A DNA stretch of 64,000 nt, taken from Spirochaeta sp. UBA5339. GTDB taxonomy: Bacteria > Spirochaetota > Spirochaetia > DSM-2461. Within the stretch, counting starts at the first letter, position 1. The number at the start of each line of letters is the position of its first letter. A program made the translations under genes and the position numbers. This document shows, in pieces, positions 35,245 through 44,023 of this stretch. Where the stretch lies: assembly GCA_002408085.1 (NCBI GenBank), contig DHQL01000025.1, positions 105,811 through 169,810 of the forward strand. The letters run 5' to 3'. The notes under the pieces are model-generated. The model saw only the letters and a program-made list of their open reading frames with translations. It was not told the origin of the DNA and did no database searches.

Positions 35245-35820
35245 TCAGCCGTCTCTCTTCTGAAGCTCCGCCAGAACATCTCCGATAGAGAGTCCCCGGT
35301 CCTCCAGAAGCACCATCATATGGTAGATCAGGTCGGCAGACTCGAAGACATAGTCCTCGGGCTTTTCTGCCAGAACCAGCTCCACCGCTTCCTCCCCGCA
35401 CTTCTTCTTGATTTTTGATGTTCCCTTTTCAAAAAGGTGGGTCGTGTAGGAGCCCTCGGGCATCTCTTTGTGCCGCTTCCGAATGGTCTTTGTCAGAGAG
35501 GCCAGTATTCCCTCCTGAACCTCTGCAGACTCTTCCAGGGCATCGTGTTCTTCTATGTCATTTTCTCTGATTTCACTTTCATAGGCATCCGACGAAGAAC
35601 CGGCGGGTAGAAGGGCGTAGTAGTGGTTTCGCCGTTTTTCAAGAACCTTGAACAGTCCCTCCCCTGCAAAGGGAAGAATCCGTCCGGTCTCGGGATGGGT
35701 TACCCAGAGGACACCCTGCTCACGGCTTTTGGAGAAGCCCTTCTCATCCATAAGGGCCGCGCTGCTGCCGGCGCCCTCCACCTCAATCAAAAGTCCAAGA
35801 ACTGTTCCGCGGCTCACCAC
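35245..35820 (-). CDS. hisE: Phosphoribosyl-ATP pyrophosphatase (HisE) with a degenerate HisI-like N-terminal half
   Basis: The C-terminal part (about residues 105-191) is an intact HisE: LTKTIRKRHKEMPEGSYTTHLFEKG, KKKCGEEAVELVL, ESADLIYHMMVLL. The N-terminal 95 residues align in position and pattern with HisI (ALMDEKGFSK, GVLWVTHPETG) but lack the metal-binding aspartate cluster (DCDGD type) and the paired cysteines of PRA-cyclohydrolase. So the HisI step is probably not performed by this protein. The start is a GTG at 35820 that overlaps the hisA stop. Confidence 0.78.
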   Translation of the reverse strand: MVSRGTVLGLLIEVEGAGSSAALMDEKGFSKSREQGVLWVTHPETGRILPFAGEGLFKVLEKRRNHYYALLPAGSSSDAYESEIRENDIEEHDALEESAEVQEGILASLTKTIRKRHKEMPEGSYTTHLFEKGTSKIKKKCGEEAVELVLAEKPEDYVFESADLIYHMMVLLEDRGLSIGDVLAELQKRDG

Positions 35821-36560
35821 TTATACTCCTCATCAGCATCCTGAATTTCATCAATTGCCTTTTCCAGATCAATCCGTCCCTCATAGTAGGCCTTACCGGT
35901 AATGATTCCCTTTACCAGAGAGTCTCCCCTGCTGCAGACCTCCCTCAAATCATCCTGACAGCTGATGCCCCCTGAAAGGGTTATAATGAGGCCCGTCTCC
36001 CGGGCCATTCTATTGGTGCTCTCAATATCGGGGCCTGCAAGGGTTCCGTCTCTGTCTATATTGGTATAGATAATATTTTCGATTCCCATCTCTGCACAGG
36101 TTCTGCCCAGGTCCGAATCCTTCAGGGCCGTACCCTTCTCCCAGCCGGAAACCTTGACCTCACCGTCAAGGGCATCGATACCGGCAATAAAGACCCTGCC
36201 GAATTTCTTTATCCACGAAGCCACCAGATCCGGGTTCTTCGCCAGGACGGTACCGACAATAAGCTTGTCCACTCCGATCTCAAGGAGCTCCTTCACGTCC
36301 TCTTCGGTCCGAACACCGCCGCCCAGCTCCAGAACTCCCGTAAAGACGGATCTTATCTTCCGTACGGCGTCACGGTTGTGTTTTCCCTCTCCCCTGGCGG
36401 CGTCCAGGTCCACCAGATGGAGCCGTTTTACACCAAGGTTCTGAAAGGCCTTTGCCGCGGCGGCAGGGTCCTTCTCATAGGATTTGACTTCGTTGTAGTC
36501 ACCTTTATACAGCCGGACGCACTCTCCGCCCAGCAGGTCTATTGCCGGTATAATTAACAT
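35814..36560 (-). CDS. hisA: 1-(5-phosphoribosyl)-5-[(5-phosphoribosylamino)methylideneamino]imidazole-4-carboxamide isomerase
   Basis: This 248-residue TIM-barrel ProFAR isomerase of histidine synthesis is intact. The catalytic Asp8 is in IPAIDLLGG and the second aspartate in FIAGIDALDGEV. Phosphate-binding GGG and LSGG loops follow. It is part of the minus-strand series WG lipoprotein, pyrC, hisA, hisIE, with an AAGGAAAG site before its ATG. Other his genes are not in the window. Confidence 0.95.
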   Translation of the reverse strand: MLIIPAIDLLGGECVRLYKGDYNEVKSYEKDPAAAAKAFQNLGVKRLHLVDLDAARGEGKHNRDAVRKIRSVFTGVLELGGGVRTEEDVKELLEIGVDKLIVGTVLAKNPDLVASWIKKFGRVFIAGIDALDGEVKVSGWEKGTALKDSDLGRTCAEMGIENIIYTNIDRDGTLAGPDIESTNRMARETGLIITLSGGISCQDDLREVCSRGDSLVKGIITGKAYYEGRIDLEKAIDEIQDADEEYKW

Positions 36561-36598
36561 TTTACTTTCCTTCCATTCTATTTTTCATTTTAACTTTT

Positions 36599-37603
36599 TC
36601 AGCTCTCAGCCACTCTCCAGGAGAGAGTCTCCCCCGCTGCAAGGGGAACGGCGCCGCCGATCTCCCCGGGGACAGTCCAGTTCTCTTTCTTCAGGGTCAG
36701 GGTACCGCTGTTCAGGGGGAGTCCGTAGAACTCGGCGCCGATCCGGCTGACAAAGTCCTCCAGACGGTCCAGGGCACCCTCCTTCTCAAAGAGCTCTGCC
36801 AGCAGAGGCAGCGCTGCGGGAGAGGTAAAGGCGCCGGCACCGCAGCTGCCCCCCTCCTTGGAGGCCCGGGGATGGGGAGCGCTGTCGGAGCCGTAGAACA
36901 GCCGGGGATGGCCGCTGCAGACGGCATCCACAAGGGCCTTCCGGTCCTCTTCTCTCTTTACAACGGGCTTGCAGAAGAGGTGGGGTTTCAGGGCTCCCCC
37001 CATCAGGTCGTCCAGGGTATAGAGAAGGTGGTGAGTAGTCACTGTTCCGGCCACATGGCCGGGACAGCTCTCCAGAAAGGCGATGCTCTCACTACAGCTC
37101 AGATGTTCCAGCACTATCTTCAGTTTCGGGAAGTCCCGGATAATATCCTTCAGCTCTTTCAGGTAGGAGATCTCCCTCTCCAGAACAGGGGCCTCGGGGT
37201 GTTCGCCGTGAATACTGAGAACCATCCCCTCCTCCTCCATGGCCGCCAGAACATCCCGGATCTGCCGGTAGGAGCTGATCCCGTCCTCGGCGTTGGTGGT
37301 TGCACCGGCGGGATAGAGCTTCCCGATCAGGGCGCCGGCTTTCTTCATCTCAGCCACAATCCCGGGATCCATTCCGGGGAGCAGCTTAAATGCCATCAGA
37401 GCCTCAAAACCGGGTGCCTCTTTTTCGATCTCTTTTTTGTACTTAAGCATTCCTGCAGGATCACAGACAGGGGGCAGGGTATTGGGCATTACAAGGCCCC
37501 TGGCAAAGGAACGGGCCGACTCACGGGCATACTCCCCCATAACATCTCCCTGTCTCAGATGCAGGTGAAGATCATCAGGTTTCCTTAAGGTCAGAGTCTT
37601 CAT
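36599..37603 (-). CDS. pyrC: Dihydroorotase
   Basis: This 334-residue class II (PyrC-type) dihydroorotase converts carbamoyl-aspartate to dihydroorotate in pyrimidine synthesis. Metal residues lie in DLHLHLRQG, the carbamylated lysine in GKLYPAGATTN, and further His/Asp ligands in LEHLSC, VTTHHLL and FYGSDSAPH. The start follows the upstream lipoprotein stop by 3 bases, with a GGAG site. Confidence 0.95.
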   Translation of the reverse strand: MKTLTLRKPDDLHLHLRQGDVMGEYARESARSFARGLVMPNTLPPVCDPAGMLKYKKEIEKEAPGFEALMAFKLLPGMDPGIVAEMKKAGALIGKLYPAGATTNAEDGISSYRQIRDVLAAMEEEGMVLSIHGEHPEAPVLEREISYLKELKDIIRDFPKLKIVLEHLSCSESIAFLESCPGHVAGTVTTHHLLYTLDDLMGGALKPHLFCKPVVKREEDRKALVDAVCSGHPRLFYGSDSAPHPRASKEGGSCGAGAFTSPAALPLLAELFEKEGALDRLEDFVSRIGAEFYGLPLNSGTLTLKKENWTVPGEIGGAVPLAAGETLSWRVAES

Positions 37604-37606
37604 CTC

Positions 37607-38587
37607 CTACTCCTTTCCTGCCGTCAGCAGGGGTTCGGCCTGCCAGACCTCTTCACCATCGGCGTTGACATAGGTCAGCAGGTTATCCTTCACCATCAGG
37701 GCCAGATCACCCTTGAAGTCCTCTCCGTAATCATAGAGAGCCTCTACTGTCAGTTCTCCGGTCTTGTCGATAAATCCCATTTTATCACCCAGCTGTACAC
37801 GGGCCAGCCCATTCGAGAATCCAGAGGCAAAAGAGTAGACCGGCTCAATGACGATCTCTCCATTCTTATCGATAAATCCGGCCCGTCCGTTTTCAACAAC
37901 AAGAATCAGACCATCAGAAAGGGATCCGGAATAACTGTACCTGTGGGGAATAACCAGCTTTCCCTTTGTATCGATATAACCGCCCAGACCGCTGTTTACA
38001 ACCAGGGCCAGTCCTTCGGAAAAGTCGCCGGCGAATTCATAGGCACAGGGAATAACAAGAGCGCCCTTTCTGTCAATAAAACCGCTTTTACCGTCTTTAC
38101 TGACCAGGGCGAGACCGTCGTTAAAATCTCCCATATACTCATAGGGAAGCTCTATGATCTCTTCCCCCTTCCTGTTGATAAGCCAGGTTCTTCCGTCCTC
38201 GGCATAGACGGGACAGAGTCCCTGTGAGAAACTGCCGCCCCGGAGATATCGGGGTGAGACGACTTCCTCTCCCTTTCTGTTTATATAGCCGACCCGGCCG
38301 TCTCTGATAATCAGAGCCATTCCGTCGCTGAAGGAGGAGGCCATATCGAAGGAGACAGTCTCCAGCATTCTTCCGTCGGAATCAATAAATCCCAGAGAAT
38401 CGGCAACAGAAACCAGGGCAAAACCTTCGGAGAAGTTATCCCCCTTATCATAAACCGGCTGGAGTACCGGCTCCCCTTCCCTGTCGATATAGGCCACCTT
38501 GCCGTTCACCGTAACAGGGTATAGTTCCCTTGAACAGGAACTGATTATCAGAGCCAGCAGAACAACCGCAGGTATAAGTCGCTTCAT
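37607..38587 (-). CDS. WG-repeat lipoprotein
   Basis: The signal peptide has lipobox ISSC (Cys18). The remaining 308 residues are about nine tandem units of roughly 33 residues, each with an aromatic-Ile-Asp/Asn-x-x-Gly-Glu turn (such as GFIDRKG and GYINRKG) and a DxFSxGLAxV strand. These are WG repeats, a beta-rich fold thought to bind proteins at the cell surface. I start at the ATG 38587; the longer frame to 38653 has no ribosome site. Its operon with pyrC and his genes gives no functional hint. Confidence 0.88.
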   Translation of the reverse strand: MKRLIPAVVLLALIISSCSRELYPVTVNGKVAYIDREGEPVLQPVYDKGDNFSEGFALVSVADSLGFIDSDGRMLETVSFDMASSFSDGMALIIRDGRVGYINRKGEEVVSPRYLRGGSFSQGLCPVYAEDGRTWLINRKGEEIIELPYEYMGDFNDGLALVSKDGKSGFIDRKGALVIPCAYEFAGDFSEGLALVVNSGLGGYIDTKGKLVIPHRYSYSGSLSDGLILVVENGRAGFIDKNGEIVIEPVYSFASGFSNGLARVQLGDKMGFIDKTGELTVEALYDYGEDFKGDLALMVKDNLLTYVNADGEEVWQAEPLLTAGKE

Positions 38588-38751
38588 GAAAATCCTCTTG
38601 CTTGAAATTTGATCACATTCTACAGAATTCCTTCTCTTATTGTAATACACCATGTATCATTCAGAGGGTAAATCACTATTCCCAAGGCAGAAGATTTGTC
38701 TTAGAATACTCGAAAGCATTACACATTCGAAGTTTAATCAGGAGCGGCAGC

Positions 38752-38928
38752 TTGACCCGATATGAGAGTATTCGTTACATCCATCTTCGTGCCGAGGAGT
38801 GTGGATACGGAAGTGATATTCTGGAACTGATCCGGAAGAAACTGGAGACACTCCAGGAGGATGAACTGGACCATCTGAAGCGGATTTCCGAGCCTGCCTT
38901 CCGAAGCTGGTGTAAAGAGCTTAAGTGA
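38752..38928 (+). CDS. Small hypothetical protein (58 residues, TTG start)
   Basis: From the TTG at 38752, which has an AGGAG site 8 bases upstream, the frame encodes 58 mostly helical, highly charged residues (ELIRKKLETLQEDELDHLKR). The same frame is open further upstream to an ATG at 38602, but that part has no ribosome site and is antisense to the divergent gene. I do not recognise the protein. It ends 8 bases before lysA and is probably co-transcribed with it. Confidence 0.5.
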   Translation: MTRYESIRYIHLRAEECGYGSDILELIRKKLETLQEDELDHLKRISEPAFRSWCKELK

Positions 38929-38936
38929 GGAAGTAA

Positions 38937-40193
38937 ATGAGTAAAAGAACAATACCCTTCAGCAGAGATGATCTGAAGCGCATAGAAGCGGAGCACAAGA
39001 CTCCTTTCCATATCTATGACAAGGCGGCCATCCTGGAAAACGCCGAAAAGATGAATGAGGCCTTCTCCTGGGTTCCCGGAGGATTCAAAAACTATTTTGC
39101 CGTCAAGGCTCTGCCCAACCCCTATATTATCAAGCTTCTTAAAGGTCTTGGTATGGGAGCGGACTGCTCCTCCCTCCCCGAGCTGATCCTGGCAGAAAAG
39201 GCCGGACTCAAGGGAGAGGAGATCATGTTTACCTCCAACGACACCCCTATTGAGGAGTATCAGTACGCCCTGAAAACGGGAGCCGTCATCAACCTTGATG
39301 ACATCACCCACCTGGACTTCCTGAAGGAGGGAGCGGGCCTCCCCGAACTGATCTGCTTCCGCTACAACCCCGGTCCCCTGAAGGAGGGGAACGCCATTAT
39401 CGGTTCACCCGAAGAGGCCAAGTACGGCTTTACCAGAGAACAGCTGAAAGAGGGCTACAGGAAGGCCGCATCCTACGGTGTTAAACGCTTTGGCCTCCAC
39501 ACAATGGTAGCCTCCAACGAACTGGATCCCGACTACTTTATCGAAACCGCCGTCCTTCTGCTGGACCTGGTCAATGAGATCTCATCAGAAACCGGAATTA
39601 CCTTTGACTTTATCAACCTCGGCGGCGGAGTGGGCATCCCTTACAAACCCGGTGACAGGGCCGTGGATCTGGACTATGTTGGAAAGGGAATCGAAAAAGC
39701 CTATAAGGAAAAACTGGCGGGAACACCCCACGAGGGAAAACTGCGGGTCAAGATGGAGTGCGGCCGCGTTATTACCGGTCCCTACGGCTACCTTGTTACA
39801 AAGGCAATCCACAGAAAGGACACCTACAAGCACTATATCGGTGTGGATGCCTGTATGGCGGACCTTATGAGACCCGGTATGTACGGTGCCTACCACCACA
39901 TCACCATTCCCGGCAAAGAGGATGCCCCCTGTGACCACACCTACGATGTGGCGGGTTCCCTCTGTGAAAACAACGATAAGTTTGCCATCGACCGGAAACT
40001 GCCCCTGATTGAAGAGGATGATTTTGTGGTTATCCATGATACGGGAGCTCACGGTCATGCCATGGGATTCAACTACAATGGAAAACTAAGACATGCTGAG
40101 CTCCTGATGAGCGAAGACAGGTCTGTTGAACTGATAAGAAGGGCGGAGACTGTCGAAGACTATTTTGCCACCCTCGACTTTTCAAAACTTTGA
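38937..40193 (+). CDS. lysA: Diaminopimelate decarboxylase family protein
   Basis: In this 418-residue alanine-racemase-fold PLP enzyme, Lys57 in YFAVKALPNP is the PLP lysine. The phosphate-binding GGGVGIPY and the second-domain motifs MECGRVITGP and GSLCENNDKF (partner-subunit cysteine) are typical of DAP or ornithine/arginine-type decarboxylases. Lysine or peptidoglycan precursor supply is the expected role. The N-terminal extension is slightly different from E. coli LysA, so a related carboxy-(nor)spermidine enzyme is a lesser alternative. Confidence 0.86.
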   Translation: MSKRTIPFSRDDLKRIEAEHKTPFHIYDKAAILENAEKMNEAFSWVPGGFKNYFAVKALPNPYIIKLLKGLGMGADCSSLPELILAEKAGLKGEEIMFTSNDTPIEEYQYALKTGAVINLDDITHLDFLKEGAGLPELICFRYNPGPLKEGNAIIGSPEEAKYGFTREQLKEGYRKAASYGVKRFGLHTMVASNELDPDYFIETAVLLLDLVNEISSETGITFDFINLGGGVGIPYKPGDRAVDLDYVGKGIEKAYKEKLAGTPHEGKLRVKMECGRVITGPYGYLVTKAIHRKDTYKHYIGVDACMADLMRPGMYGAYHHITIPGKEDAPCDHTYDVAGSLCENNDKFAIDRKLPLIEEDDFVVIHDTGAHGHAMGFNYNGKLRHAELLMSEDRSVELIRRAETVEDYFATLDFSKL

Positions 40194-40205
40194 TAAGGAC
40201 CCTGT

Positions 40206-43200
40206 GTGACCGGCTGTCTGTATCTTGAAAACAGTATCAGAAACTCACTGTCTCCTTCTTCAGAAGGAGTTCTGATTATAGACAGCCAGTCCGCCGCCCG
40301 GGCGGCTGCCGAAGAGCTGAGGCCGTTGATCTCAGATGAGCTGAAGGCGGGAGAGATCTATCTTGCAGCCCTGCTGACCTCCTTTTATCGCCGTATGCTC
40401 TCCGGGTATATGGAGGACCTTAGAAAACAGGATACGGAGGCCTCCCTCAGGGCAATGATCCCTGCCGCCGAGGAGGCCAGCTGGGCTGCCCTTCTGAAGC
40501 GGTTGGACGGCAGCTACCCTTCGGATCGGACCTGTGACCTGAAATCCCCGCCCCTGGATGTGGAACAGAGAATCACGGACTCCCTGGTTCTGAAGCTTCT
40601 GAACGGCAACAAGGCCTGCCGGAACCTGAACCCCCTCTTCCCTGACCTTAAGATCAGAGGCAAGGCCTACAGCAGCCAGATGGCACAGCTGAAACAGTTC
40701 CTTTCTGACCGGCCCAGGCCCGGGGACTGGCCCGAAGACCTGATCACTCTGCTCCAGGCGCCGGAGGACAAATTCCCCGGCTCCCTTGAAGAACAGATCC
40801 GTTTTATCAGCAGCTCCCCTCTTTTTGCCTTTCTGGGTGATAACATCTCCTTCCTGTCGGCCCTCGATCTCTACAGGGAGGACTGCAAGATCGGGCTGAC
40901 CGGTCCGGGTCCTGTTGAGGGAATAGACCTCTCCTTTCACGAAGACGACGAGGCCCACTTTACCGTGGACGCCGACTGGATGCCCAATCTAATCCTCCTG
41001 GCAAAGAACTGCTATGTATGGCTCTATCAGCTCTCTCAGAAATATAAGCGTCCCGTTAACACCCTCAATGAGATACCCTCGGAGGAACTGGATGAGATCC
41101 GCCGGAGGGGAATAACCGGTCTCTGGCTCATCGGTATTTGGGAGAGAAGTACCGCCTCAAAGACAATCAAGAGGATCTGCGGAAATCCCGAAGCCGAGGC
41201 ATCGGCCTACTCCCTCAAGGAGTACAGGATCTCCGATGAACTGGGAGGCGAAGAGGCTCTGGAGTTGTTTCGGGACCGCTGCTTTCAGAAAGGTATTCGT
41301 CTGGCCAGCGATATGGTTCCCAACCATACGGGACTGGACTCAAGGTGGATGAAGGAACACCCCGAGTATTTTCTGCAGTGTGATGAGCCCCCCTACCCCG
41401 GGTACACCTTTAGGGGCCCGGACCTGAGTGACGACAGCGGGATGGGACTCTACCTGGAAGACGGATACTACGACCGCAGCGACGCCTCTGTTGTTTTTCT
41501 CAGAGAGGACAGCAGAACCGGTGAAAAGAAATACATCTACCACGGAAATGACGGAACGTCCATGCCCTGGAATGATACGGCACAGCTTAACTTTCTTGAG
41601 ACCGAGGTCCGGGAGGCTGTGATACAGGAAATACTTTCGGTGGCAAAACGCTTTCCCATCATCCGTTTCGACGCCGCCATGACCCTGGCCAGAAAACATG
41701 TACAGCGCCTCTGGTACCCCAGACCCGGTGAGGGCGGCGCCATTCCCTCACGATCCGAATATGCCATGAGTGACAGTGAATTCCGGGAGAAGATGCCCGA
41801 GGAATTCTGGCGTGAGGTGGTCGACCGTATCGGCAGGGAAGCTCCCGACACCCTTCTTCTGGCGGAGGCCTTCTGGATGATGGAGGGCTACTTTGTCCGG
41901 AACCTGGGCATGCACAGGGTTTACAACTCAGCCTTTATGAACCTGCTTAAAACCGAGAGCAACGGAGAGTTCCGGAGACTTCTCAAGGAGACCCTCAAGT
42001 CCAATCCGAGAATTCTGAAGCGCTTTGTCAACTTTATGAACAACCCCGATGAAGACAGCGCGGTCACCCAGTTCGGAAAGGGAGACAAGTACTTCGGTAT
42101 CTGTACCCTGATGGTAACCCTTCCCGGCCTGCCCATGGTGGGCCACGGCCAGATTCAGGGATACAGCGAAAAGTACGGCATGGAGTACAGACGCTCCTAC
42201 TTCAATGAAACTGAAGACCGAGAGCTGATGGACCGTCATGAACGTGAGATCTTCCCCCTGATGAAACGGCGCCTTCTCTTTGCAGGGGCCAGGCAGTTCC
42301 ACCTCTTTGACTTTCTCTGTTCTAAAGGGGAGGTCAGTGATGATGTCTATGCCTTCTCAAACTCCCATGAGGGTGATCATGTGATGATCTTCTACAACAA
42401 CTGCAACACCCTTTGTGAGGGACATATCTTAAGGGAGTGCACCAAGGCGGTCAATTCGGAGGAGGGAGACCTGATTGGAGAAGAGAGTCAGGTTATTGCA
42501 GAGATCCTTGAGCTCAGTGAAACCGGCTACACCCTCCTTTTCGAAAGAAAGAAGGGGCTGTGGTATATCCACAGAAACAGGGACCTTCTTGCAAAAGGAC
42601 TGCCCCTGAAGCTCTACGGTTACCAGTCAAAGGTCTTCTATCCCATCCGGCAGCAGGAGGATGATGATCAGCACAGGCTGGAAAAGCTGAAGCAGAAGAT
42701 AGGAGAGAGGGGCGTTCCCGATCTGGACAGGGCCCTCAGGTACTCGGAACTGGAACCCCTGATCCATATGCTGAAAACATTTATGGACTCCCGGGTCATT
42801 GATACACCGGTAATGAGCGACATGATAACAAAACTCTCAAGGGACCTAAACCGTATCCGAAGGATTTTGAAGTCTGTTAAGAGTAAAAAACCGGTTCCAC
42901 CGGAAATTGTAAAACTTGAAGACATTATAAGGCCCTCCTTTATGTCGCTGATGCTCAGTGACCCCGATGATACAAGGCTTTTCTACATGAGCCGCATCTA
43001 TCAGATCTGGTCAGATTTCAGAGGTTCTGTCTCAGATTTCTGGCAGATGATCCTGGAGGACGAGGACTTTGCACCCTGGTTCGGCATCAACAGCTACAGG
43101 GACATTCTGTGGTACAATAAAGAGTGTATGGATGAAGCCTTCTGGTGGTTCAGTGTACTGACATCACTCCGCTTTCTTGGTGCCAGACCTTCAGAGAACA

Positions 43201-43292
43201 GAAGCCTCGGCATTGCGGAGCATCTGAATTTTCTAACGACACTGCAGTGCAGGCTGGGAGAATCTGAATACAGGGTGTCTCAGATACTTTAA
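40206..43292 (+). CDS. Very large GH13 alpha-amylase-family protein
   Basis: This 1028-residue protein starts at a GTG behind an AGGA site. A helical N-terminal region of about 270 residues has no motif I recognise. The (beta/alpha)8 catalytic domain follows with region I DMVPNHTG (Asp369), region II RFDAA (nucleophile Asp489), region III LLAEAFW (Glu554), and region IV FMNNPDED (Asp615). In region IV the normal HD pair is replaced by NPD, as in GlgE-type maltosyltransferases (NTPD). A helical C-terminal region of about 200 residues follows. Substrate is unknown; a cytoplasmic glucan-related role is likely. It is followed by an SDR-like gene. Confidence 0.85.
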   Translation: MTGCLYLENSIRNSLSPSSEGVLIIDSQSAARAAAEELRPLISDELKAGEIYLAALLTSFYRRMLSGYMEDLRKQDTEASLRAMIPAAEEASWAALLKRLDGSYPSDRTCDLKSPPLDVEQRITDSLVLKLLNGNKACRNLNPLFPDLKIRGKAYSSQMAQLKQFLSDRPRPGDWPEDLITLLQAPEDKFPGSLEEQIRFISSSPLFAFLGDNISFLSALDLYREDCKIGLTGPGPVEGIDLSFHEDDEAHFTVDADWMPNLILLAKNCYVWLYQLSQKYKRPVNTLNEIPSEELDEIRRRGITGLWLIGIWERSTASKTIKRICGNPEAEASAYSLKEYRISDELGGEEALELFRDRCFQKGIRLASDMVPNHTGLDSRWMKEHPEYFLQCDEPPYPGYTFRGPDLSDDSGMGLYLEDGYYDRSDASVVFLREDSRTGEKKYIYHGNDGTSMPWNDTAQLNFLETEVREAVIQEILSVAKRFPIIRFDAAMTLARKHVQRLWYPRPGEGGAIPSRSEYAMSDSEFREKMPEEFWREVVDRIGREAPDTLLLAEAFWMMEGYFVRNLGMHRVYNSAFMNLLKTESNGEFRRLLKETLKSNPRILKRFVNFMNNPDEDSAVTQFGKGDKYFGICTLMVTLPGLPMVGHGQIQGYSEKYGMEYRRSYFNETEDRELMDRHEREIFPLMKRRLLFAGARQFHLFDFLCSKGEVSDDVYAFSNSHEGDHVMIFYNNCNTLCEGHILRECTKAVNSEEGDLIGEESQVIAEILELSETGYTLLFERKKGLWYIHRNRDLLAKGLPLKLYGYQSKVFYPIRQQEDDDQHRLEKLKQKIGERGVPDLDRALRYSELEPLIHMLKTFMDSRVIDTPVMSDMITKLSRDLNRIRRILKSVKSKKPVPPEIVKLEDIIRPSFMSLMLSDPDDTRLFYMSRIYQIWSDFRGSVSDFWQMILEDEDFAPWFGINSYRDILWYNKECMDEAFWWFSVLTSLRFLGARPSENRSLGIAEHLNFLTTLQCRLGESEYRVSQIL

Positions 43293-43318
43293 TTAAACGA
43301 CCATCGAGGACTTGAAAA

Positions 43319-43981
43319 ATGAGTAAAACCGTACTGATCATAGGCAGTGAAACACTGCTTGGGCGGAAGCTGATCGAAGTCTATTTGAACAGCGCCTATA
43401 AGGTCATTGCCCCGGTAATGACCACCAGAGAGACCCTGAAGGGCTCCGACAGAACCAACCTTATGATTGTTCCCTGGAACAGAAGCTCTCTTGTCTCCGC
43501 AAAGACCGTTATGCGTGAGGTTGTCAGAAACCTTCAGACTCTGGATACGGCCATTGTTGTCAATCCCGAGCTCAGCGAGGGGGCTTCCCTTGAGGATCTG
43601 GAAACCGAACAGATCGACGACGCCCTCTACAGCTACTGCAACGGTACCCTCTATCTGATAAAAGAGATACTGAACTGCTATAGCAGCCAGGGAAAGGGCA
43701 CCATTGCCTTTGCCGAAACCGAGAAGGGTCTTGGAAAGGAAAATTTTCTCCCCTCACTAATAAGAGGTGCCTTCCACAATATGGCGGAAGCACTCCTTCT
43801 TTCCGGCAATGACAGTACCATACGCTGCGGCTTCACATCCCGCTTGACGGAAATGGAAGACTATGCACAATTCATCAAGGGGATTCTGGAAAGTGAAGAG
43901 GAGAAGATCCGGGGAGAGTGGCTTCTCTATTCGGACAGGAAAAACCTCTTTCAGAGTCTGCCTGTTATCAAAAGAAAATAA
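43319..43981 (+). CDS. SDR-like (Rossmann-fold) protein without a classical active site
   Basis: The N-terminus (VLIIGSETLLGRKLIEVYLNS) is a dinucleotide-binding Rossmann motif (GxxxxxG variant), and the order of strands and helices over 220 residues follows short-chain dehydrogenases. The catalytic YxxxK pair is not present at the expected position, so it may be a non-enzymatic or altered member. The gene lies 26 bases after the GH13-family gene and is probably co-transcribed with it. Confidence 0.65.
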   Translation: MSKTVLIIGSETLLGRKLIEVYLNSAYKVIAPVMTTRETLKGSDRTNLMIVPWNRSSLVSAKTVMREVVRNLQTLDTAIVVNPELSEGASLEDLETEQIDDALYSYCNGTLYLIKEILNCYSSQGKGTIAFAETEKGLGKENFLPSLIRGAFHNMAEALLLSGNDSTIRCGFTSRLTEMEDYAQFIKGILESEEEKIRGEWLLYSDRKNLFQSLPVIKRK

Positions 43982-44023
43982 ACTGCTGAAACTGCACGCA
44001 GATAATTCCTGGAGGATTTATCC

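Noticed and set aside
40206..43292. Split or frameshifted alpha-amylase
   Set aside because: The frame is continuous over 1028 codons with all catalytic regions in order, so it is a genuine long protein.
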